Below are positions 1 to 4,899 of a stretch of 5,180 nt of DNA, piece by piece. The notes beneath the pieces were generated by a model. The model did not search any database and was not told where the DNA came from. It worked only from the letters and a program-made list of their open reading frames with translations. Position numbers and translations under genes: made by a program. Each line of letters starts with the position of its first letter. Position 1 is the stretch's first letter. The stretch is from Planctomycetota bacterium (lineage in GTDB: Bacteria > Planctomycetota > Phycisphaerae > Phycisphaerales > Phycisphaeraceae): the NCBI GenBank assembly GCA_029267795.1, contig JAJUHR010000149.1, forward strand, positions 1-5,180. The letters are read 5' to 3'.

Positions 1-126
1 GAGGGGTCGGGCTTGTTCGACCGCGTGACGCTGATCGAAACCCACCGCGAGCCGTTCTTGTCCTCCACGGCGATCGCGTTCGAGCTGCGGTGCCCGCTTA
101 GCGGCACGGGAGGGGGCACGCCATGA
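1..126 (+). CDS. pilN: PilN-like assembly protein, C-terminal end only
   Basis: The frame is open from base 1 and ends at the TGA at 124-126, giving the last 41 residues of a protein that begins upstream of the window. The visible part reads GLFDRVTLIETHREPFL, then AIAFELRCPL and a Gly/Thr-rich tail. This resembles the end of PilN/GspL-type periplasmic domains, where a final beta strand of the form 'aFeLrc' is common. PilN is a bitopic inner-membrane protein that pairs with PilO and binds PilM through its cytoplasmic N-terminus; that part is not visible here. Its stop overlaps the next start as ATGA, so the two genes are probably translationally coupled. The call rests largely on position before a PilO-like gene plus this short tail. 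The fragment is too short to exclude another GspL-type protein. Confidence 0.65.
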   Translation, partial: EGSGLFDRVTLIETHREPFLSSTAIAFELRCPLSGTGGGTP

Positions 127-707
127 CCGAGACGTCGGCGAATCGCTGGTGGGGCCGGTGGAAGCATTGGCCGATCCACGCCACGGGGATCGCCGCGTGC
201 CTGGCGATCACGGCGGTGGCGTACTTCGCGGGGGTTCACGACCCCTTGCAGCGTTTTCTCGGCACGGCGGTGCAACGGGTCGAGCTGGACCGTCGTCGGC
301 AAACGGAGCGGCGGCTGATCGGTCAGATGGAGGATTTAGAACGCCGGGTGGCGCAGGTGCGGCGTGAGCTGGAGGCCGAGCCGGTCCGGCTTAGGCCCAC
401 GGGTCACCTGAACCAGGTGCTTGCCCAGCTAGCGTGCCTGGCGGGTGAGCGGGGGCTGGTGATCAAGACGATCCAACCGGGCGGCGTGCAGAGCGACCCG
501 CACTACGAGGCGGTCCCGATCTTCCTGGTGACCGTGGGCACGTACCGGACCAGCGCTCAATTCATGCGTGAACTGCGCCGCCGATGCCCGGACGTGACGC
601 TGACTTCTTTCTCGTTGACGGGCGACCCGGCCCCAACCGCTTCGGCCGCGGAGCTACAAGCCCAGATGATCTGGTACGCGGCGCCCGAGGCGGCCTCGGC
701 CCGATAA
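123..707 (+). CDS. pilO: PilO-like inner-membrane alignment protein
   Basis: This is a 194-residue protein with the classic PilO/GspM layout. A short Trp/Arg-rich cytoplasmic tail (residues 1-17) is followed by one membrane segment (about 18-37, IHATGIAACLAITAVAYFAG). Next comes a charged, Arg/Glu-rich probable coiled coil (about 48-90), then a compact alpha/beta domain (about 93-190) containing HLNQVLAQLACLAGERGLVI and FLVTVGTYRTSAQFMRELRRR. PilO dimerises with PilN in the periplasm and connects the inner-membrane platform to PilP. The ATG at 123 is supported by GGAGG at 109-113, nine bases upstream inside pilN, and by the ATGA overlap. Length is close to usual for PilO. GspM is the alternative name for the same fold; the PilN/PilO pairing favours PilO. 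Confidence 0.8.
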   Translation: MTETSANRWWGRWKHWPIHATGIAACLAITAVAYFAGVHDPLQRFLGTAVQRVELDRRRQTERRLIGQMEDLERRVAQVRRELEAEPVRLRPTGHLNQVLAQLACLAGERGLVIKTIQPGGVQSDPHYEAVPIFLVTVGTYRTSAQFMRELRRRCPDVTLTSFSLTGDPAPTASAAELQAQMIWYAAPEAASAR

Positions 708-805
708 CCCCGTTGCCCCCCCAGCCGTCCCATTTGTTCAGGCGTGGTGGGGTCCACCCCGGCCCGTGGTTGCTGCAGAGACGAAGATATCGTTTGCTTC
801 TTGTT

Positions 806-810
806 GGAGG
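806..810 (+). promoter_or_regulatory. Ribosome binding site deciding the start at 813
   Basis: GGAGG lies only two bases before the ATG at 813. The spacing is short, but it is the only purine-rich site near an ATG. The frame is open further upstream to a GTG at 744, which has no comparable site and would add 23 residues unlike a signal anchor. Starting at 813 places Lys residues directly before the membrane segment, as expected. Confidence 0.5.
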
Positions 811-812
811 CT

Positions 813-1364
813 ATGAAACCCACCAAGAAGCACATGCTGTTGGGTGCGGCGGCGGTCCTGGCGGTGGCGGGGCTGGCGATCGACCGAGCGGTGATCGGGT
901 ACGACCTGACCGAACCGAGCCAAGCCTCGGCGGGGCAGGCTACCGCCGCTTCATCGGCTTTACGGCAAGCCACACAAGGTGTAGCCGGGCCGACGAAGAA
1001 CCCCGTGACAGAACACCTTAAAGGCTTTTCCAATCAGGCGTGGAGCGGCTCCGAAGACGAGGTGAAGGACGCGTTCTGCGCTCCGGCCGGCTGGTTCGAT
1101 CAGAGTCGGCCTGTCGACAGTGAAGCACCGCCGGCTTTTTTACCGGACCCGGGGACGCAGTTCGTGCACAAGCATCGGCTGGAGGCGGTGATGATGACCG
1201 GCAGCGGCGGGTACGCGATCCTCGATGGGGAAAAGGTGATCCGGACCGGGCAGAAAATCGACGGTTTCACGTTAGTGTCGCTGACCAAGCGCGAAGCGGT
1301 GTTTCGATCCGGCGATTCTCAAGTGGTGCTGGCGATCGAGTCCGGCGATCTTTCTGGCCGTTGA
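813..1364 (+). CDS. PilP/GspC-like periplasmic assembly protein
   Basis: A 183-residue protein follows pilO after a 105-base gap. It starts MKPTKKHM, then has a hydrophobic Ala/Val/Leu segment (about 9-23) acting as a membrane anchor or uncleaved signal. A long low-complexity linker rich in Ala, Ser, Gln and Pro spans about 32-115. The C-terminal domain (about 118-176) reads HRLEAVMMTGSGGYAILDGE, then VIRTGQKIDGFTLVSLTKRE and QVVLAI. This pattern of short beta strands ('ltavm.. ggyAildge.vrvGq.idgf.lv.l....V.f') is what PilP and the GspC homology region look like; that domain contacts the outer-membrane secretin. There is no N-terminal lipobox Cys as in classical PilP, so GspC-like anchoring is more likely. 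The single Cys (89) sits in the linker. Function is inferred from domain shape and position after pilN-pilO. Confidence 0.6.
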   Translation: MKPTKKHMLLGAAAVLAVAGLAIDRAVIGYDLTEPSQASAGQATAASSALRQATQGVAGPTKNPVTEHLKGFSNQAWSGSEDEVKDAFCAPAGWFDQSRPVDSEAPPAFLPDPGTQFVHKHRLEAVMMTGSGGYAILDGEKVIRTGQKIDGFTLVSLTKREAVFRSGDSQVVLAIESGDLSGR

Positions 1365-1410
1365 GGCCCCCCTCGTGTACGGGCCATCCCCACAAGACCA
1401 GGTACATGAA

Positions 1411-1461
1411 TACTTAATCCGATCGAGGTAATCCTTACCAGGATTCTTGACGACATATATG
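1411..1461 (+). promoter_or_regulatory. Candidate promoter/operator region of the major pilin gene
   Basis: The 166-base gap before the major pilin contains AT-richer stretches unlike the flanking genes. TAATCC occurs twice (1415-1420 and 1429-1434), and GGATT follows at 1441-1445 as the inverse. GGTAA/TTACC (1427-1439) also forms a small inverted repeat. TATATG at 1456-1461 could be a -10 element, with TTACCA at 1435-1440 as a poor -35 at 15 bases spacing. I see no sigma-54 GG/GC pair. This is a plausible regulatory region, but no promoter can be fixed by eye. Confidence 0.25.
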
Positions 1462-1517
1462 GCGGGCCTCAATCGGCCCCCGGGAGGCAATGGGGCTGAC
1501 CGGAGGTTTTGTAGATC

Positions 1518-1523
1518 GAGGGA
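1518..1523 (+). promoter_or_regulatory. Ribosome binding site of the major pilin gene
   Basis: GAGGGA lies seven bases before the ATG at 1531. It decides the start in favour of 1531 over the open frame's upstream TTG at 1447, which would add 28 residues in front of the prepilin leader. A second purine-rich run, GGAGG at 1502-1506, is too far from any in-frame ATG to matter. Confidence 0.65.
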
Positions 1524-1530
1524 TATCGAG

Positions 1531-2007
1531 ATGCGAAAAACTTCATTCAAGCGGCAAGGCGGCTTCAGCCTAGTAGAATTGGTGATTGTGGTAGTGATCA
1601 TCGCGATCATCGGGGCGATCGCGATCCCGCGCATGAGTAGGGGCTCGGCTGGGGCGACGGATTCCGCGATCGCTGCGGACCTGGCGGTGCTGCGTAACGC
1701 GATCGAGCTGTACGCTGCGGAACACAACGGGGATTACCCGGCGCTGGGCACGGTGGCGAATCAGTTGACGCTTTACAGTGACGCCGACGGCAACACGAAC
1801 GCCACGAAGACTTCCACGTTCATCTACGGGCCGTACATCCGGAAAGTTCCGGCGTTGAAGGTGGGCGCGGAGAAGGGCTCGACGGGTTTCACGGACACCG
1901 CGGGCGATGCGGGGGCCGGGTGGGTGTACGACGAAGACACGGGCAACTTGTACGCCAACACCACGACCGAAACCGATCAGGCTGGCAAGCTCTACAAGGA
2001 CTATTGA
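1531..2007 (+). CDS. Major pilin / GspG-like pseudopilin
   Basis: This 158-residue prepilin has an 11-residue basic leader (MRKTSFKRQGG). Prepilin peptidase should cut between Gly11 and Phe12, leaving FSLVE with the conserved Glu at mature +5. The hydrophobic helix follows (about 17-32), then IPRMSRG and the helix LAVLRNAIELYAAEHNGDYP (51-70). The C-terminal half holds a small beta domain with the Asp/Asn-rich loop DADGNTN (84-90), YGPYIRKVP (99-107) and WVYDEDTGNLYAN (131-143), ending KDY. Mature length is about 147 residues, normal for GspG-type subunits. It closely matches the single-domain pseudopilins I associate with planctomycetes. It is the only one of the four pilins here with gaps on both sides and a good ribosome site, which fits the most highly expressed subunit of the fibre. 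The Asp-rich loop might bind calcium, but it is not at the usual GspG calcium site, so this is a guess. Confidence 0.88.
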   Translation: MRKTSFKRQGGFSLVELVIVVVIIAIIGAIAIPRMSRGSAGATDSAIAADLAVLRNAIELYAAEHNGDYPALGTVANQLTLYSDADGNTNATKTSTFIYGPYIRKVPALKVGAEKGSTGFTDTAGDAGAGWVYDEDTGNLYANTTTETDQAGKLYKDY

Positions 2008-2066
2008 TCCCCCCGGAATTAAGCCCCCCGGACGGCCCCCTCGGCCCGGAATCGCGGCGCGGCGCG

Positions 2067-2081
2067 GCCGGCAAGGCCGGC
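2067..2081 (+). repeat. GC-rich inverted repeat downstream of the major pilin
   Basis: GCCGGC, a three-base AAG loop, and GCCGGC again form a perfect 6-bp all-GC stem 60 bases after the major pilin stop. A third GCCGGC-like copy (GCCGGC at 2083-2088) follows at once, so alternative pairings exist. There is no T-run behind it, so it is not a standard intrinsic terminator. It may slow exonucleases or polymerase. Confidence 0.45.
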
Positions 2082-2104
2082 AGCCGGCGAACGGGGCTGG
2101 TGCG

Positions 2105-2134
2105 GCTGAGGCCCTGAGGCAGCGACAAGTTTTT
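2105..2134 (+). terminator. Weak candidate terminator after the major pilin
   Basis: A bulged stem can form from 2105 to 2123: GCT pairs with AGC, and the inner GCC and GGC close a CTGA loop. GACAAG and a run of five T (2130-2134) come next. The stem is short, has a three-base bulge, and the T-run begins seven bases late. If active at all, it would end only part of the transcripts, giving more major pilin than minor pilins. Confidence 0.2.
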
Positions 2135-2155
2135 CTCCACGCGGCATCCACCTCT

Positions 2156-2196
2156 CCGCTGGGCCCCCTTGCTCATACAAGTGGGAGGCCCAGCGG
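2156..2196 (+). repeat. Long intergenic hairpin between major and minor pilin genes
   Basis: CCGCTGGGCC (2156-2165) is the exact reverse complement of GGCCCAGCGG (2187-2196). Pairing continues inward after a two-base bulge with CC/GG and then CTTG/CAAG, closing a six-base loop CTCATA at 2172-2177. In all about 16 base pairs form with two small bulges. It lies 149 bases after the major pilin stop and 67 before the next start. No strong T-run follows (only TTT at 2202-2204), so an mRNA-stability or partial-termination element fits better than a full terminator. Confidence 0.6.
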
Positions 2197-2263
2197 CTGT
2201 CGTTTCCGCCGAGGGGTCGTTGCCGCGGCCGCAGCAGGGGGCGTCGCGCAGAGACGGTGAACC

Positions 2264-2749
2264 ATGGAGCGATGGCGCCGAACCCATCTCGGGAACCTGC
2301 GATCCGCGGGGTTCACGCTGATCGAGCTGGTGATCGTAGTCGTGATCGCCGCGGTGATGACCGGCATCGCTATGGGTCGGTACGGCCAAGCCCTGGCGCG
2401 GTACCGAGCGGACCACGCGGCGCGGCGAGTCGCGGCCGATCTGGCGCTGGCCAGGAGCGAGGCGAAGACCACCGGCAGCAGCGTCACGGTCAGCTTCGAC
2501 CCGGCCAACAATCGATATCAGGTTTCCGCCATCCCGGGCCTGAACAGCTCGGCGAGCGAGTATTCGGTGGCGCTGGGCGAGGCGCCTTACGGTTCGACCC
2601 TGGTCAGCGCTGCGCTGGGAGGTGACGCGGCTGTGGTCTTCAACGGCCACGGCGTCCCAGACAGCGGCGGGACGGTGGTGGTCCAGTGCGGGGTAACCGA
2701 GAGAACCGTGTCGTTGAACGCGGACTCAGGTCGGGCGACGATCCCATGA
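2264..2749 (+). CDS. gspH: GspH/FimT-like minor pseudopilin
   Basis: A 161-residue prepilin with a 16-residue leader rich in Arg (MERWRRTHLGNLRSAG). Cleavage after Gly16 leaves FTLIE, with Glu at mature +5. The hydrophobic helix spans about 22-38 and continues into an amphipathic, Arg/Ala-rich helix (RYRADHAARRVAADLALARSE, 46-66). The C-terminal GspH-like beta domain shows VTVSFDPANNRYQV (74-87) and the hallmark end FNGHGVPDSGG (126-136), VVVQCG and RTVSLNADSGRATI. That layout is typical of GspH/FimT, a minor subunit near the tip of the pseudopilus. The ribosome site before the ATG is weak (only GGTGA). The stop overlaps the next start as ATGA, which supports coupled translation with the GspJ-like gene. 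Confidence 0.82.
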   Translation: MERWRRTHLGNLRSAGFTLIELVIVVVIAAVMTGIAMGRYGQALARYRADHAARRVAADLALARSEAKTTGSSVTVSFDPANNRYQVSAIPGLNSSASEYSVALGEAPYGSTLVSAALGGDAAVVFNGHGVPDSGGTVVVQCGVTERTVSLNADSGRATIP

Positions 2750-4551
2750 TCCGAGGCAGGTCCACCGGTGGCGGGGCGCAGCGGTTGCTGTGGTGGAGCG
2801 AAGCGACATCACGGCAAAAACCGGGGCATCGCTACGCTCTGCCCCAGCCACCCCCATGTCAAAGCCTGCACACTCTAACGCAATACGTTCTAAGTAAACC
2901 AACCACTGACGGGACGCGGGTTCACGCGGGCGTTTACGCTGGGCGAGTCGGGGCGACGCTGATCGAAGTTGTCCTGGCGACGGTGGTGATCGCTGTTCTG
3001 ATGGGGTCGATGACGTCGGTGGTGCTGCTGAGCTCGCGGGCGATCGATGGTGGTAGATCATCGACCGCCAAGACTGCGGAAGCAAGGGAATTGATCGATG
3101 ATCTGACCGCTGAGCTGGGGCTAGCGCAAAGCGTCGAGTCGCTCGATGACAAATCGGTCACGTTCACGGTGCCCGACCTGACGGGTGACGGGGGGGCCGA
3201 CACGATCAGCTACGCCTGGTCGGGGGTGGAGGGCGATCCCCTGACGCGCCGGCTTAACAACGGGCCGGAGGCGATCCTTGCTGAGGGCGTGCACCTGCTG
3301 AATTTCACGTATCTGCTGCGAACCATGCCGGGGCTTGCGGGCGTGGCGCCGCTGGTGGTGTATGGGAAATCCGGTGCCACCGCACCGGGTTACCGCACGT
3401 GGACGGGCTCGCAGTGGTCGGAGGAAGGGGCCGCCAACGACATCGGCGACAAGGCCCAATGGGTGGTGGCGGCCAGCTGCCCGAACCGCGACGAGATCGC
3501 CGCGGGGGTGCTCGACGACGACGATGAAATCAGCCTGCAGATTTTCAACGGCTCTTCGTGGTCGGCGGTGTCGCAGGTCACCAGCGACTGCGGCGCCGAC
3601 AGCGAAAGGCGGTTTGACATAGCTTACGAGCAGTCTTCGGGGGAACTGCTGATCGTGTATCGGTACGCCGGCAGCAGCTCGTTTCGATATCGCACGTACA
3701 ACGGGCAGTCACTATCGAACGAGGGGGCTCTGGCGCTGCCACTGAGCGGGAACGGCAGGTGGTTCCGCCTGGTCCCCAAGCCCCGTTCCGACGAGGTGCT
3801 GCTGGTGGTGTTGGACAGCAACCGGGACGTGGCGGCGGCAGTGTGGGACGGTACGGGGTGGACGAACTCCGTTTTGCTGGAAAGCAACGCCAAGGCAGCG
3901 GACAAGGAAGGGATCACAGCGGTGTACGAGGGCATCAGCGGGCGGGCGTTGGTTGCCTGGACTGCGCTGGGGGTGATGTCCTTCGAGTACCGGATCTGGA
4001 ATGGGAGTTCCTGGTCGCAGGAATACACGGGGCCGAGCCTGGGGGGCAGTACGGAAGCTGAGTGGCTCAGGATGGCGTCCGACCCCACGAATAATCAGAT
4101 CATTATTGGCACGCTCGACGGAGCCTCGGCGGTCAAGATGGCGGTGTGGAACGGGTCGTCGTGGGGGAGCCCTATGACCGTAGAAACCGGTGTGCCTGAC
4201 ACCGAAGGACGGCCGTTCGACGTTGCGTACTCCCCTGAGGGTGGCCAGGCCCTGGCGGTTTGGGGGAGGCAGAACGTCAACAACTGCTTCTACCGGGTCT
4301 GGGACGGGAGCGGTTGGTCTAGCGAACAGGCTGGCCCGGGGCTGGGGAACAAGGTCAAATGGGTGCAGACGCGCCCCGGCCTGACGGGGAGCGAGATCTT
4401 CGTGGGGATTTTGCTTAAGTACTCCAGCGCTGTCGAGTGCATGCGGTGGAACGGCTCGAGTCTGAGCGCGTCGGAGCAGATATGCGCGAACACGGGCGTT
4501 GTGGGGGCGTGCGAGGCGTTCATGATCGCGGTCCCGCCGGCTGAAGAGTAA
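2746..4551 (+). CDS. GspJ-like minor pseudopilin fused to a repeat domain (probable beta-propeller)
   Basis: From the ATG at 2746 (ATGA overlap with the GspH-like gene) this is 601 residues, about three times a usual GspJ. The prepilin motif GATLIE puts the cut between Gly69 and Ala70, with Glu74 at +5, followed by a hydrophobic helix (about 75-92). The pilin domain (to about 195) has the GspJ/PilW-like phrases FTVPDLTGDGGADTISYAWS, GDPLTRRLN, and AEGVHLLNFTYLLR. The remaining 400 residues (about 200-601) are repeats of about 100 residues, each with two halves, typified by YRxWxGSxWS and WNGSSW. This suggests a seven- or eight-bladed propeller displayed at the fibre tip, perhaps as an adhesin or lectin. 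Oddities are the 69-residue leader, far longer than usual, and Ala rather than Phe at +1. No in-frame ATG, GTG or TTG lies between codon 14 (TTG) and the cleavage site, so the start is uncertain. The GTG at 2686 is unlikely because it overlaps the GspH-like gene heavily. Confidence 0.75.
   Translation: MIRGRSTGGGAQRLLWWSEATSRQKPGHRYALPQPPPCQSLHTLTQYVLSKPTTDGTRVHAGVYAGRVGATLIEVVLATVVIAVLMGSMTSVVLLSSRAIDGGRSSTAKTAEARELIDDLTAELGLAQSVESLDDKSVTFTVPDLTGDGGADTISYAWSGVEGDPLTRRLNNGPEAILAEGVHLLNFTYLLRTMPGLAGVAPLVVYGKSGATAPGYRTWTGSQWSEEGAANDIGDKAQWVVAASCPNRDEIAAGVLDDDDEISLQIFNGSSWSAVSQVTSDCGADSERRFDIAYEQSSGELLIVYRYAGSSSFRYRTYNGQSLSNEGALALPLSGNGRWFRLVPKPRSDEVLLVVLDSNRDVAAAVWDGTGWTNSVLLESNAKAADKEGITAVYEGISGRALVAWTALGVMSFEYRIWNGSSWSQEYTGPSLGGSTEAEWLRMASDPTNNQIIIGTLDGASAVKMAVWNGSSWGSPMTVETGVPDTEGRPFDVAYSPEGGQALAVWGRQNVNNCFYRVWDGSGWSSEQAGPGLGNKVKWVQTRPGLTGSEIFVGILLKYSSAVECMRWNGSSLSASEQICANTGVVGACEAFMIAVPPAEE
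3391..4548 (+). repeat. Four protein-level repeats of about 100 residues in the GspJ-like gene
   Basis: Repeats begin at the Tyr of YRTW (residue 216, base 3391), YRTY (315, base 3688), YRIW (415, base 3988) and YRVW (516, base 4291). The spacings are 99, 100 and 101 residues; the last copy stops after 86. The closing Trp of each half-motif falls at 224, 272, 372, 423, 473 and 524. Leu replaces it at 323 and 573. Half-repeats are therefore 48-51 residues apart, the size of one propeller blade. At the DNA level the copies have diverged, so the duplication is old rather than a recent tandem expansion. Confidence 0.8.
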
Positions 4552-4899
4552 ATGAGTTTTGTTGCGAGAGAGCTGAGGATGCGGCGAAGCAACTCAGACA
4601 GATCGGCTGGGTTCACGCTAATCGAGGCGATGATGTCGATCGTGATCGTCGGCGTGATGGTGGTGGCGGCGCTGACCACTTTGGGCGGGTCGTCGCAATC
4701 CCAGAGGGTCCGGGCGTCGCGGTTGCTGGGTCCGGCCCTGGCGCAGCAGCTGATGAGCGAGATCCTCCAGACGCGGTATCAAGAGCCCGATGAGGCCCCG
4801 GTGCTGGGCAGGGAGTCGGGGGAATCGGCGGGGTCCCGCGCGGCGTACGACGACGTGGACGACTACGACTGGTGGGCCGAATCGCCGCTGAAGAGCTAG
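4552..4899 (+). CDS. gspI: GspI-like minor pseudopilin, cut short by an in-frame TAG
   Basis: As read, this encodes 115 residues. The leader (MSFVARELRMRRSNSDRSAG) is cleaved after Gly20 to leave FTLIE with Glu at +5. The hydrophobic helix spans about 26-45 (MMSIVIVGVMVVAALTTLGG). RASRLLGPALAQQLMSEILQ (54-73) is the long amphipathic helix typical of GspI/PilV proteins. An Asp/Tyr-rich segment DDVDDYDWWAESPLKS leads straight into the stop at 4897-4899. The start touches the previous stop (TAAATG), indicating coupling. ATG 4579 is an alternative that has GAGAGAG at 4566-4572 and gives an 11-residue leader. The product stops inside a segment that in relatives leads on to more beta strands, and the same frame continues open downstream, so the protein is probably truncated. 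A short functional GspI cannot be excluded. Confidence 0.72.
   Translation: MSFVARELRMRRSNSDRSAGFTLIEAMMSIVIVGVMVVAALTTLGGSSQSQRVRASRLLGPALAQQLMSEILQTRYQEPDEAPVLGRESGESAGSRAAYDDVDDYDWWAESPLKS

Noticed and set aside
746..758. Small inverted repeat GGTGG/CCACC between pilO and the next gene
   Set aside because: A 5-bp stem with a 3-base loop and no T-run is expected by chance in GC-rich sequence.
557..1033. Minus-strand open frame of 158 codons with several Cys
   Set aside because: It spans the end of pilO and the start of the PilP/GspC-like gene, and its Cys spacing matches no zinc motif. Treated as a shadow frame.
1365..1385. GGCCC/GGGCC pair right after the PilP/GspC-like stop
   Set aside because: The 5-bp stem has an 11-base loop and no T-run, too weak to call a terminator.
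1464..1479. GGGCC/GGCCC stem before the major pilin
   Set aside because: Only 5 bp with a 6-base loop; no sign that it masks the ribosome site at 1518-1523.
1570..2151. Minus-strand open frame of 193 codons opposite the major pilin
   Set aside because: Composition is Arg/Pro/Val-rich with no recognisable motif, and it lies opposite a clear GspG-like gene.
1907..2260. Plus-strand frame covering the 2008-2263 gap
   Set aside because: It starts inside the pilin gene in another frame and is Pro/Arg/Gly-rich without structure. The gap is better read as non-coding with hairpins.
1889..2650. Long open frame on the minus strand (253 codons) across the GspG-GspH gap
   Set aside because: It overlaps two well-supported pilin genes and their gap, is extremely Arg/Pro/Gly-rich, and shows no domain. 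It is a by-product of high GC content.
2762..2771. Perfect palindrome CCACCGGTGG near the GspJ-like start
   Set aside because: A single 10-base palindrome in GC-rich DNA has little weight and no repeat partner nearby.
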